The notes beneath the pieces were generated by a model. The model was not told where the DNA came from. It saw only the letters and a list, made by a program, of their open reading frames with translations, and searched no databases. Positions 15,471-21,732 of a stretch of DNA of 37,072 nt are shown here, in pieces (the first letter of the stretch is position 1; every line of letters starts with the position of its first letter). Source of the DNA: JAHFKM01 sp035655455 (GTDB lineage: Archaea; Nanobdellota; Nanobdellia; SCGC-AAA011-G17; GW2011-AR18). The position numbers and the translations under genes are program-made. The stretch is from contig DASRUL010000038.1 of NCBI GenBank assembly GCA_035655455.1, positions 1 to 37,072 of the forward strand. Direction: 5' to 3'.

Positions 15471-15822
15471 AGGTCAAACATTGGTGATGACAGTAATCTT
15501 GAATATGATTATGCTATTATTGGTGGTGATAATGGTTATTGCTGCGATTGTGAAGGTGCGTGATGATGATCTTCACCTTGCGTTGGTTGAGGCGCATGAG
15601 TTTGCGCTGGTAAAGGACGCTGCGTTAGCTTCTGTTCATAGCCTTGAATTAAAGTATAAAGTTCCTGTGGGAATGGAGCTTGGTGTTGATGAGAAGTGTG
15701 TGGTGAGAGCGAGGAGTGCGAAGAGCGAGGTGGTTGTAAAGGCTCGTTGTGCTCAAACGAATGATGAGCGGGTGAAACCGTTGGTTAGTGATGATGGTAA
15801 TCTTGGGGTGAGTGTAGGATGA
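15463..15822 (+). CDS. pilin-like protein, probable TTG start
   Basis: A 119-aa protein if translation starts at the TTG at 15463, giving MARGQTLVMTVILNMIMLLL: an RGQ leader directly before a hydrophobic helix, like many archaeal pilins. This start overlaps the preceding stop by 8 bases, matching the coupling seen along the operon. The alternative ATG at 15487 would cut into the leader and leave no charged end. The mature part is about 85 residues with two cysteines (EKCVV and ARCAQ). Start choice is inference; the gene itself is well supported. Confidence 0.7.
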   Translation: MARGQTLVMTVILNMIMLLLVVIMVIAAIVKVRDDDLHLALVEAHEFALVKDAALASVHSLELKYKVPVGMELGVDEKCVVRARSAKSEVVVKARCAQTNDERVKPLVSDDGNLGVSVG

Positions 15823-16292
15823 CTGATTCGGTCTTTGAGATGCCGCAGTGGTTTGTGCGGTTGACTGCGGCGATCGCGGTTGTTGTGTTTGTGATGATTA
15901 CGATCTTTGCGTATAGGAGCGAGGAGGTGAAGACGGAAGTTCTTGAGAATAATATTTTGAGTGTGCTCTTGAAATCTTCTCCGAATTGTCTTGCCCTTGA
16001 GGAGAAAGAGGTGGTGTATGCTAATGTGATAGATGTTTCCAAGATGGAAGCGTTGAAGTTGAGGAAGTGTTTCAAGAAAGATAATGTTTTTTTTAGACTG
16101 ACGCTTTCTTCTTTTGAGGGGAAGGAAGTGAAGGCTGCGAGTTTGATTCCATTGAATGTGGAGAGGCTTGTTCCTGTGTGCGGCAGCCTTCCCGAGTATG
16201 AGTGTGTGACGTGGGAGGAATACGCGTTGTACAAAGAGGGTGAGAAGGTTGTGCCTGGGGTGTTAAAGGTGGAGGTGGTGCGTCATGTTTAA
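15819..16292 (+). CDS. membrane-anchored protein of the pilus-like operon
   Basis: A 157-aa protein with one TM helix at about residues 13-31 after a short N-terminus lacking a KKG leader. The extracellular domain contains four cysteines (NCLAL, KCFKK, VCGSL, ECVTW) that could form two disulfides. It overlaps its upstream neighbour as ATGA and its downstream neighbour by 8 bases. It is probably a non-cleaved anchor or minor subunit working with the adjacent pilin-like proteins. No family recognised. Confidence 0.75.
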   Translation: MTDSVFEMPQWFVRLTAAIAVVVFVMITIFAYRSEEVKTEVLENNILSVLLKSSPNCLALEEKEVVYANVIDVSKMEALKLRKCFKKDNVFFRLTLSSFEGKEVKAASLIPLNVERLVPVCGSLPEYECVTWEEYALYKEGEKVVPGVLKVEVVRHV

Positions 16293-16812
16293 GAGGGGTT
16301 TTTTTTCTGATCCTATCGCGTTAGTGTCGTTAGCTCTTGTCTTGGTTTTGTTTAGTTACATTTTTTTTGTGGTGGACATTGCTTCTGGGAATGACTTAAC
16401 GCTTGAAGTTAGGGGGCATTTTACGCAGTCTTCTTCTTTGCTTGTGTTGTTGCGAACGCCGGTTCAAGTTGATCTAAATAAAGGAGGTATTGCTGAAGAA
16501 GTGTTGATAGGTGATCTTCTGGCTGGAAAATTCAAGAATGAGCCTCCTCATATTGATGAAGAAACAAGAAAAGTTGTTTTGGATGTGCTTGCGAAAATGC
16601 CAAAGCCTGTGACGAAGGGTGAGTCTGGGTGGAATCTTGAGGCGAAGAGTGCTGCTGAAGAAGTGTTGAAATCTGAGACTGTTATAGTTACCTTGAATAG
16701 GGGAGAGCGTCGTCTTGTTCAGTCAGTGATGCTTCCTACAAGAGATCCTAGTGCGCCGTTGATCGTGACGTTGTACCTGGCCTGTGAAAAGTGTGAGGGA
16801 GGCCTGCTATGA
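16285..16812 (+). CDS. pilin-like protein with KRG leader
   Basis: A 175-aa protein beginning MFKRGFFSDPIALVSLALVL. KRG is followed by a short polar stretch and a helix of about 20 hydrophobic residues. The mature domain carries a CEKC pair near the C-terminus (about residues 168-171). It overlaps the genes on both sides (8 bases upstream, 4 downstream). Likely a minor pilin of the locus; the exact role is unknown. Confidence 0.77.
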   Translation: MFKRGFFSDPIALVSLALVLVLFSYIFFVVDIASGNDLTLEVRGHFTQSSSLLVLLRTPVQVDLNKGGIAEEVLIGDLLAGKFKNEPPHIDEETRKVVLDVLAKMPKPVTKGESGWNLEAKSAAEEVLKSETVIVTLNRGERRLVQSVMLPTRDPSAPLIVTLYLACEKCEGGLL

Positions 16813-17660
16813 AGAAAGGCGTTGTTTTTTTGTCTGGTTTGGTTGTTGTTACGATTGTGCTGTTGACAGCGTTGGCGTTGGCGATGCTCGAGAATAATGA
16901 GCGCAGGAGGGAGCAGCAGGTTGAGGCTGTGGGATATGGCGCGTTGGCGTTGCTAAAAGTGTATGATGAGGCTGAGAAGGCCTTGTTCTTTCTTGACGCT
17001 GCCGGGGTGTACGCTGGTGAGAAAGCTGTCGGGGTGTTGGCTGAGAATGGTGGGTATGATAAAAAAAATGAGTGTAAGAGAACGGATGAAGGTGTGGTGA
17101 TTTGGACGTCTTGTTCTTTTTTTGATCCGAAGAAGAGTTTCGAGAAGGAAATGAATGCTCAGTTGAAGCAGTATCTTGCTGTGTACGAGTCGAGGTATAA
17201 GGTGTTTGAGGAGTCGATGGCGTTGAGGAATACGAGAAAGAATCTTGGATTGTTGCCTAGAGAGGTTGGTGATTCGTTGAAAGAGAAATATACATCTTTA
17301 GTTAGGGATGCTGAGGTTGAGACAGTGAAAGAAGAGGGGAGTGAGGTGGTTGTGATCTTGAAGCAGGTGGCGTTTCCTGTGGAGTACGCTGCTCGTGGCT
17401 CAGTGTATAAAGTAACTCCTGTCATGAAAGTGAAGGGTCCAGATTTTAAGGAGTATGATCTTTTGTATAATGCGCTTGCTGGGTGTTTGCCTCCGCACCA
17501 GTTGTCGTTTGAGGAATGTCCTTCTCTTCTTTCGAATAAGTTTCCTGGAATTGTGGTAAAAAAGGAAGGGGATCTTGTGCATGTTCAACTTGGTCGTGTG
17601 AGGCTTGCGCTTGATCATAGTCTTGCTCTTCCGCCTCGTGAGGTGTTTCAGAGTGTGTAA
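16809..17660 (+). CDS. pilin-like protein with long helical neck
   Basis: A 283-aa protein beginning MKKGVVFLSGLVVVTIVLLT: a KKG leader and hydrophobic helix, then a helical neck (about residues 30-75) and a soluble domain with cysteines (NECKRT, TSCSFF, GCLPP, ECPSL). It is the last gene of the five-gene operon, coupled by ATGA. A change of unit follows: the next gene, RPA, has its own TATA-like box. No known family recognised. Confidence 0.77.
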   Translation: MKKGVVFLSGLVVVTIVLLTALALAMLENNERRREQQVEAVGYGALALLKVYDEAEKALFFLDAAGVYAGEKAVGVLAENGGYDKKNECKRTDEGVVIWTSCSFFDPKKSFEKEMNAQLKQYLAVYESRYKVFEESMALRNTRKNLGLLPREVGDSLKEKYTSLVRDAEVETVKEEGSEVVVILKQVAFPVEYAARGSVYKVTPVMKVKGPDFKEYDLLYNALAGCLPPHQLSFEECPSLLSNKFPGIVVKKEGDLVHVQLGRVRLALDHSLALPPREVFQSV

Positions 17661-17670
17661 CAGCAAAATC

Positions 17671-17677
17671 TTTATGT
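17671..17677 (+). promoter_or_regulatory. TATA-like box before the RPA gene
   Basis: TTTATGT lies about 27 bases before the ATG at 17702; a weaker match than the pilus promoters but at leaderless distance. Confidence 0.4.
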
Positions 17678-17701
17678 AGGAGTTGAGGAGAGGCCTAAGC
17701 T

Positions 17702-18658
17702 ATGATTCAGCAGAGTTATGAGAGTTTGGTAGTAAGGATCGCTGAGGCTGCGAAGCTTTCTGTAAGCGAGGTTGAGTCGCGTGTGAATGCGAAGTTAGTG
17801 GAGTTGCAGGATCTTGTCTCAAAGGCGGGTGCTGCGCATATTGTCGCGAACGAATTGAAGGTGCAGATGTTTGATAATACCCCTCAGGTGATAAAAGTAA
17901 GGGATGTTGTTCCAGGGTTGAGTGCGGTCACGCTGACAGGGAGGGTGCTTGCTCTCTTTGAGCCAAGGTCTTTTACTTCCGGTTCGCGCCAAGGAAAGGT
18001 GTTGAATATGATTCTTGGTGATGAGACTGGGTCTGTGAAGCTGGTCGTCTGGGATGAGAGGCTGATTGAGGAACTGGGAAAAATAAAGGAGGATGATATT
18101 CTTAAAATAAAAAATGCGTATGCGAAGCTGAACAACGGCTTCAAGGAAGTGCATCTTGGAAATAGGGGTCAGGTGGTGATTAATCCTGAGAATGAGACTG
18201 TGAGTGCTGTTGTTGTTGGAATGCCTGTTAGCGTGAGGAAGAAGATAAAGGAATTGGTGGAGAATGAGGTTGTAGAGGTGGTTGCAACAGTTGTTCAGGT
18301 GTTTGAGCCGCGGTTTTACAGCGCGTGTCCGGTATGCAACAAGAAGGTGTTGCCGGCAGGATCTGAGTTTTCGTGTCAGGAGCACGGGGTCGTTGTTGCG
18401 AAGAATGTTCCGATTGTGAACGCATTTGTTGATGATGGGACTGGAAATGTTCGTGTAGTGTGTTTTCGTGAGCATGCGGAGAGGTTGCTTGGAAGTCTTG
18501 AGAAGCCTTTTGCTGAGGTGCAGCGTGAGGTTGCTGGAAAGCAGGTGGTGTTGCGTGGAAAGCTGGTGAGGAATTCCATGGTTGATCGTGTGGAGTTTAT
18601 TGTTTCTCGTGTTGAGGATGCTGATCCTGGACGGTTGATTGCTGAGATGGAAAGTTAG
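17702..18658 (+). CDS. replication protein A (single-stranded DNA-binding protein) with zinc finger
   Basis: A 318-aa archaeal RPA-like protein that coats single-stranded DNA in replication and repair. One OB fold lies at about residues 65-160 (VTLTGRVLALFEPRSF, then GDETGSVKLVVWDE), a second at about 188-300 (VEVVATVVQVFEPRF, then VDDGTGNVRVVCF). A CPVC ... CQEH zinc finger (C209, C212, C225, H228) is inserted in the second fold, as in eukaryotic and euryarchaeal large RPA subunits. The first 50 residues form a helical extension. No separate RPA partner gene is adjacent. The YdjM-like gene starts 1 base after its stop. Confidence 0.92.
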   Translation: MIQQSYESLVVRIAEAAKLSVSEVESRVNAKLVELQDLVSKAGAAHIVANELKVQMFDNTPQVIKVRDVVPGLSAVTLTGRVLALFEPRSFTSGSRQGKVLNMILGDETGSVKLVVWDERLIEELGKIKEDDILKIKNAYAKLNNGFKEVHLGNRGQVVINPENETVSAVVVGMPVSVRKKIKELVENEVVEVVATVVQVFEPRFYSACPVCNKKVLPAGSEFSCQEHGVVVAKNVPIVNAFVDDGTGNVRVVCFREHAERLLGSLEKPFAEVQREVAGKQVVLRGKLVRNSMVDRVEFIVSRVEDADPGRLIAEMES

Positions 18659-18659
18659 G

Positions 18660-19145
18660 ATGATGTTTAAGACGCATCTGGCGTTAGGGCTGTTTGCTTC
18701 TCTCTTGGTTGTAAATTTTCTCTCTCTAGAGCATCCGCTTGTCTTTGTGCTGCTTGCAACATTATTGAGTGGTCTTCCGGATATGGATACGGAAAAGAGT
18801 GTGTACGGCAGGAAGTTGTGGCCTTTTTCGTGGATGATTCGCTTTGTTTTTGGTCATCGGGGTTTTTTTCATTCTTTGTTCCCTCCTTTAATAGGGTATT
18901 TGGTATTGGCTTATTTTGGATGGTCTTTTTTAGGAGGAGCGCTTCTTGTGGGGTATAGCGCGCATTTGGTTGGTGACGCGTTGACGATGGAGGGCATTGC
19001 GTTTTTGTATCCTTTTTCTAAATTCAGAATTTCAGGGTTTCTAATAACTGGCGGTTTTGCTGAGAGGATGGTGTTCGTGTTTTTGGTTGCTGTTGATCTT
19101 GTTCTTGGTGGAAAGTGGATGATGAGTATGGCTTATCTGCTTTGA
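18660..19145 (+). CDS. YdjM-like (DUF457) membrane-bound metal-dependent hydrolase
   Basis: A 161-aa membrane protein. It shows the family pattern: an early membrane-edge His (THLALG), GLPDMDTEKS, HRGFFHS in the middle and SAHLVGDALT, where conserved Asp and His residues would bind metal. The E. coli relative YdjM is a LexA-regulated inner-membrane protein of unknown substrate. The ATG at 18660 (or the second ATG at 18663) lies just past the RPA stop; a longer reading from 18639 would overlap RPA. Operon with RPA is likely; whether the pairing means a DNA-damage link is only speculation. Confidence 0.85.
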   Translation: MMFKTHLALGLFASLLVVNFLSLEHPLVFVLLATLLSGLPDMDTEKSVYGRKLWPFSWMIRFVFGHRGFFHSLFPPLIGYLVLAYFGWSFLGGALLVGYSAHLVGDALTMEGIAFLYPFSKFRISGFLITGGFAERMVFVFLVAVDLVLGGKWMMSMAYLL

Positions 19146-19150
19146 GCGTT

Positions 19151-19174
19151 AGTCAAACTCCAGAGGGTTTGACT
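19151..19174 (+). terminator. hairpin after the RPA/YdjM unit
   Basis: AGTCAAAC and GTTTGACT form a perfect 8-bp stem around an 8-base loop, 6 bases after the YdjM-like stop. There is no T-run, so it may protect the 3' end or mark the operon end rather than act as an intrinsic terminator. Confidence 0.45.
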
Positions 19175-19186
19175 ATGATCAGAGAT

Positions 19187-19203
19187 GAGGCTCAGTAGAA
19201 AGT
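19187..19203 (+). repeat. third copy of the terminal repeat
   Basis: GAGGCTCAGTAGAAAGT is identical to bases 1-17 and, inverted, matches 133-148 over 16 bases. It sits at the left edge of the accessory island. I did not find a matching inverted partner to its right. Confidence 0.6.
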
Positions 19204-19204
19204 T

Positions 19205-19558
19205 CAATTATTTTAAAGGGATTGATTTTATTGGAAAAAAACCTTCAGAGAGTTTTTCAGAGCAGAACGTATGGAATTTTACGAAGTTCGATTTTTCCAG
19301 CTCTGAACTGCGGTTCGAGGGAAAATCCTCACGAGGAAATCGAGGGAAAAATCGAATTTAGGAGAACGAGTGCAACGAAGCGAACCATAAAATTCCTATT
19401 AGGCGAGGTTTGCGAAGCAAAAGCGCAGCGTCCCAGAAGGAGTCTTTTTCCGCTCAGGCTAATTGCCAGACGTAGTTTTGAAGAGTTAATTTGCAATAAG
19501 ATAACTGTAACGCAGACCAAAGTTTAGGAGAATAGGGGGCAAATTAGTTTTAAGAAAG
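19205..19558 (+). other. non-coding stretch with long nested imperfect hairpin
   Basis: No convincing gene is seen. GGAATTTTA (19273-19281) pairs with TAAAATTCC (19388-19396), and inside it TTCGATTTTTCC (19287-19298) pairs exactly with GGAAAAATCGAA (19345-19356); smaller GAGG/CCTC pairings fill the middle. The whole could fold as a rod of about 120 nt. It may be an RNA, a MITE-like repeat or the remnant of a mobile element, given the terminal repeat immediately to the left. The weak open frame across it (19222-19527) has an unnatural composition. Confidence 0.4.
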
Positions 19559-19568
19559 TATTTAAATT
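19559..19568 (+). promoter_or_regulatory. TATA box before the BRO-N gene
   Basis: TATTTAAATT lies about 28 bases before the ATG at 19592, supporting that start over a TTG 18 bases upstream. Confidence 0.5.
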
Positions 19569-19591
19569 GAAGGTTGTTTTTAATAGTTAAA

Positions 19592-20452
19592 ATGGTAGAT
19601 GAACCGCAAAAAGGGCTGATTTTCTTTCAAGGAAAGCAGATTAGGCGAACTTGGTTTAATGAGGAATGGTGGTTCTCAGTAGTTGATATAGTTGGTGCTT
19701 TAACACAAACAGATAGAGCCAGAAAGTATTGGTCTGATCTAAAAACAAAGCTTCAAGAGGAAGGCTTTGAAGTGTCCGAAAAAATCGGACAGTTGAAATT
19801 GATGGCAGAAGATGGTAAATTAAGGCTTACAGACTGCGCCACTACTAAAAATATGTTCCGGATTGTTCAATCTATTCCCTCCCCTAAAGCAGAACCGTTT
19901 AAGCAATGGCTGGCTCAAGTTGGCTATGATCGGGTTCAAGAAATTCAAAACCCTGAATTAGCCCAGAAACGCATGAAAGAACTCTACAAAGCCAAAGGTT
20001 ACTCTGAAGATTGGGTAGAAAAGAGAGTCCGGGGCATTGCCATAAGAGATGAACTGACAGATGAATGGGACAAAAGAGGAGTAAAAACAGAGAAAGAATA
20101 CGCTATTTTAACCGCAGAAATTTCGAAAGCGACTTTTGGCATGACGCCGAGCGAATACAAGCAATTTAAAGGGCTGAAACGAGAGAACTTGCGAGATCAC
20201 ATGAACGATCTGGAACTCATTTTTTCAATGTTGGGAGAAAGAGTCTCTACCGAAATTACCAGAGAAGAAGACGCACAAGGGTATCCACAAGTTGAAGATG
20301 CTGCCAAAAGGGGCGGAAGAGTGGCGGGTAATGCGAGAAAGGAAACTGAAAAAGAGTTAGGTCGCCCAATTGTAACCAGTAAGAACTTTTTATCTGAACC
20401 GGAAAAGAGGAAAAAGAAACAGATTGAGGATAAAAATAAACAGGAAAATTAG
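19592..20452 (+). CDS. BRO-N / DinD-like phage-antirepressor-type protein
   Basis: A 286-aa protein. Residues about 7-105 match a BRO-N (phage antirepressor) domain: GKQIRRTWFNEEWWFSVVDI, then LTDCATTKNMFRIVQSIPSP and FKQWLAQVG. The remainder (about 110-270: QKRMKELYKAKGYSEDWVEKR, KRGVKTEKEYAILTAEISKA, LRDHMNDLELIFSMLGE) resembles the C-terminal part of DinD-like proteins. Such proteins occur in viruses and as chromosomal solitary genes; a DNA-binding or damage-response role is assumed. The lysine-rich tail is likely disordered. Codon usage is A-rich and unlike the pilus locus, consistent with transfer. It lies next to the terminal repeat and hairpin. Confidence 0.85.
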   Translation: MVDEPQKGLIFFQGKQIRRTWFNEEWWFSVVDIVGALTQTDRARKYWSDLKTKLQEEGFEVSEKIGQLKLMAEDGKLRLTDCATTKNMFRIVQSIPSPKAEPFKQWLAQVGYDRVQEIQNPELAQKRMKELYKAKGYSEDWVEKRVRGIAIRDELTDEWDKRGVKTEKEYAILTAEISKATFGMTPSEYKQFKGLKRENLRDHMNDLELIFSMLGERVSTEITREEDAQGYPQVEDAAKRGGRVAGNARKETEKELGRPIVTSKNFLSEPEKRKKKQIEDKNKQEN

Positions 20453-20471
20453 ACATAACGATGTTAGTAGA

Positions 20472-20490
20472 GTTTTTTCGTAGAAAAAAC
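20472..20490 (+). other. A/T hairpin downstream of the BRO-N gene
   Basis: GTTTTTTC and GAAAAAAC form a perfect 8-bp stem around a 3-base loop, 20 bases after the BRO-N stop. It may help end transcription on either strand. The surrounding 20453-20560 shows no gene. Confidence 0.35.
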
Positions 20491-20560
20491 CGAGCCAGAA
20501 TGCAATGTCCCGAAGACGAAGTCGTAGTGCTGGCGAAGAGTAAGTTTGTGTGCCGTTTAA

Positions 20561-20827
20561 TTATTCTTGAGAATTTTTGAGAACATCATTTTGTCTTCTT
20601 AGTAGCTCATAACAAATTTGCATCCCGCATTCGTAATAAGATCTTGCTTCTTCACTTGGAGCCTTTTGCATTCCAAGACTAAGAATGCGGTAAATTTGAG
20701 GATTTTCTTTTTGTATTCTACGAGTTACAGAAGGGTCATTTTCAACAGAACTAATATCATAATTTCTCAAAAATTCCATAAATGTTTCTTCAGTAACTTT
20801 CGGCAAACCTTCAAGTGTTCTTGTCAT
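20561..20827 (-). CDS. small hypothetical protein
   Basis: An 88-aa acidic-to-neutral soluble protein (MTRTLEGLPKVTEETFMEFL and onward), predicted mostly helical, with a mid-region NPQIYRILSLGMQKAPSEEA and a C-terminal helix containing two cysteines. No family is recognised. A TATA box (CTTTAAAAAT, 20850-20859 on the opposite strand) lies about 25 bases before the ATG, so it is probably an expressed gene. It stands alone in the accessory island. Confidence 0.6.
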   Translation of the reverse strand: MTRTLEGLPKVTEETFMEFLRNYDISSVENDPSVTRRIQKENPQIYRILSLGMQKAPSEEARSYYECGMQICYELLRRQNDVLKNSQE

Positions 20828-20970
20828 AAAAATAGGTTTGCAGAACTAATTTTTAAAGATTTGTATACTGAAGGCACACAAGGAAGTGAACCCTTATTAT
20901 TGAACAGGTGGTTAAGTTCTTATTGCTTGTATTAAATTGTTTTGTTCATACTATTCAGGAGGAACATATC

Positions 20971-20996
20971 CGATTGCTGAATGCAATCGTTTTTTT
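20971..20996 (+). terminator. intrinsic-terminator-like hairpin with T-run
   Basis: CGATTGC and GCAATCG form a perfect 7-bp stem with a 5-base loop, followed directly by seven T. On the plus strand it would end a transcript, yet no plus-strand gene lies within the preceding 500 bases, so it may belong to a small RNA starting near 20878. Confidence 0.5.
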
Positions 20997-20999
20997 GTC

Positions 21000-21020
21000 A
21001 CAACCTCCTAAAGAGGTTGT
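21000..21020 (+). other. second tandem hairpin
   Basis: ACAACCTC and GAGGTTGT form a perfect 8-bp stem around CTAAA, only three bases after the preceding hairpin's T-run. Confidence 0.4.
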
Positions 21021-21056
21021 TGCTCAGTCTTAGGCAGAGCCCAGAGATGACAAAGA

Positions 21057-21066
21057 TTTAAATATA
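21057..21066 (+). promoter_or_regulatory. TATA box of the candidate structured RNA
   Basis: TTTAAATATA is a near-consensus archaeal TATA box. The expected start, about 25 bases on (near 21088), is followed at once by a stable hairpin and no start codon for 240 bases. Confidence 0.5.
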
Positions 21067-21087
21067 AGTAATCAAATAAAAAATATA

Positions 21088-21305
21088 AGCTGAAAAGGAC
21101 ATTTCGGTTGCTCTGAAAAGAGTGTGTCCATACAAGCCTCTGTCAGGTCTCTGCTATTAATATGGTGGCTGGACTATAACTCCCCATACGAAATCTGCAC
21201 CTGTTAAGCTTCCTTATGGCGCGAAAGAGATAACCTCTAAAGCACATCGATAGGTTAAGTTAGTTCGATTGGTGTTTGAGGCACTTTTTCACCGAGTCCA
21301 GATGT
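21088..21305 (+). ncRNA. candidate structured RNA of unknown family
   Basis: A gene-free stretch that can fold into an RNA-like architecture. A 5' hairpin pairs GGACA (21098-21102) with TGTCC (21125-21129), with GCTCT/AGAGT inside capped by GAAA. A closing stem CTGGACT (21169-21175) / AGTCCAG (21295-21301) then encloses three small hairpins: CCATA/TATGG (21184-21188 with 21215-21219), AACCT/AGGTT (21232-21236 with 21252-21256) and GGTG/CACC (21271-21274 with 21290-21293). It follows a good TATA box. I compared it by eye with 5S rRNA, SRP RNA, RNase P RNA and tRNA and saw no match. It might be a stand-alone RNA or the leader of the lysine-rich protein gene. Confidence 0.4.
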
Positions 21306-21330
21306 CAGTTTTATATTCACAGGCGCAAGA

Positions 21331-21468
21331 ATGGTTAAGAGAAAAAAACAAGTGTCAAAAAAATCTAAAGTAAAGGGCAGAAAGCCCAGCAATAAAAGTA
21401 AAGATTCTAAAGTCAAGAAGCTGATTAAACTTGCAAAAAAGAAGAAATCCAAAAAGAAGAAAAGGTAG
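21331..21468 (+). CDS. 45-aa lysine-rich basic protein
   Basis: A 45-aa protein (MVKRKKQVSKKSKVKGRKPS and onward) ending in a run dominated by lysine. About half of its residues are Lys or Arg, with serines between them and almost no hydrophobic or acidic residues. This composition is typical of intrinsically disordered nucleic-acid-binding tails, such as histone-tail-like or ribosome-associated peptides. It follows the candidate structured RNA by about 30 bases; a TATA-like TTTTATATTC lies near 21310. It could bind that RNA, compact DNA, or be an A-rich chance ORF; uninterrupted basic coding over 45 codons favours a real gene. Confidence 0.55.
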   Translation: MVKRKKQVSKKSKVKGRKPSNKSKDSKVKKLIKLAKKKKSKKKKR

Positions 21469-21732
21469 TCAAAAGCATTTTTATTTGACTAGTTCTAAAT
21501 TAAAAAAACTCGCAAACTTGCTTTAAATTTTAAGATTGATTTTCGGAGACCAATATTTACCAATCCTGAACAGAAAATACAAAATTTTATAAATTATTTT
21601 ATTAAGAACTTTCCAACTTGTTTCTTCGCTTTTTCACGCTTCTTCTGATGCTCTTTTAAAGATGAGTCTAAGCCGGAAATTTTACGGGTTTTTTAGGTAA
21701 TAATTTTTAAATTAAAAGAGTGTTACTTGTAA
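21469..21732. other. A/T-rich intergenic region
   Basis: About 260 bases with no ORF. It contains a TATA box (TTTTTAAATT, 21704-21713) about 25 bases before the LAGLIDADG gene. I see no tRNA, C/D-box or repeat. Confidence 0.45.

Noticed and set aside
19222..19527. 101-aa open frame on the plus strand
   Set aside because: It lies across the nested hairpin, has no family resemblance, no TATA box at the right distance and an arginine/serine-rich chance-like composition.
21161..21260. Possible divergent 5S rRNA (CCCATACGAA followed by GTTAAGC)
   Set aside because: The short matches resemble the 5S helix III region, but the helix II partner and loop E are missing and the spacing is wrong.
21255..21285. 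tRNA T-arm-like GTTCGATT
   Set aside because: The base after the loop does not pair as C61 must, and no acceptor or anticodon stem can be drawn around it.
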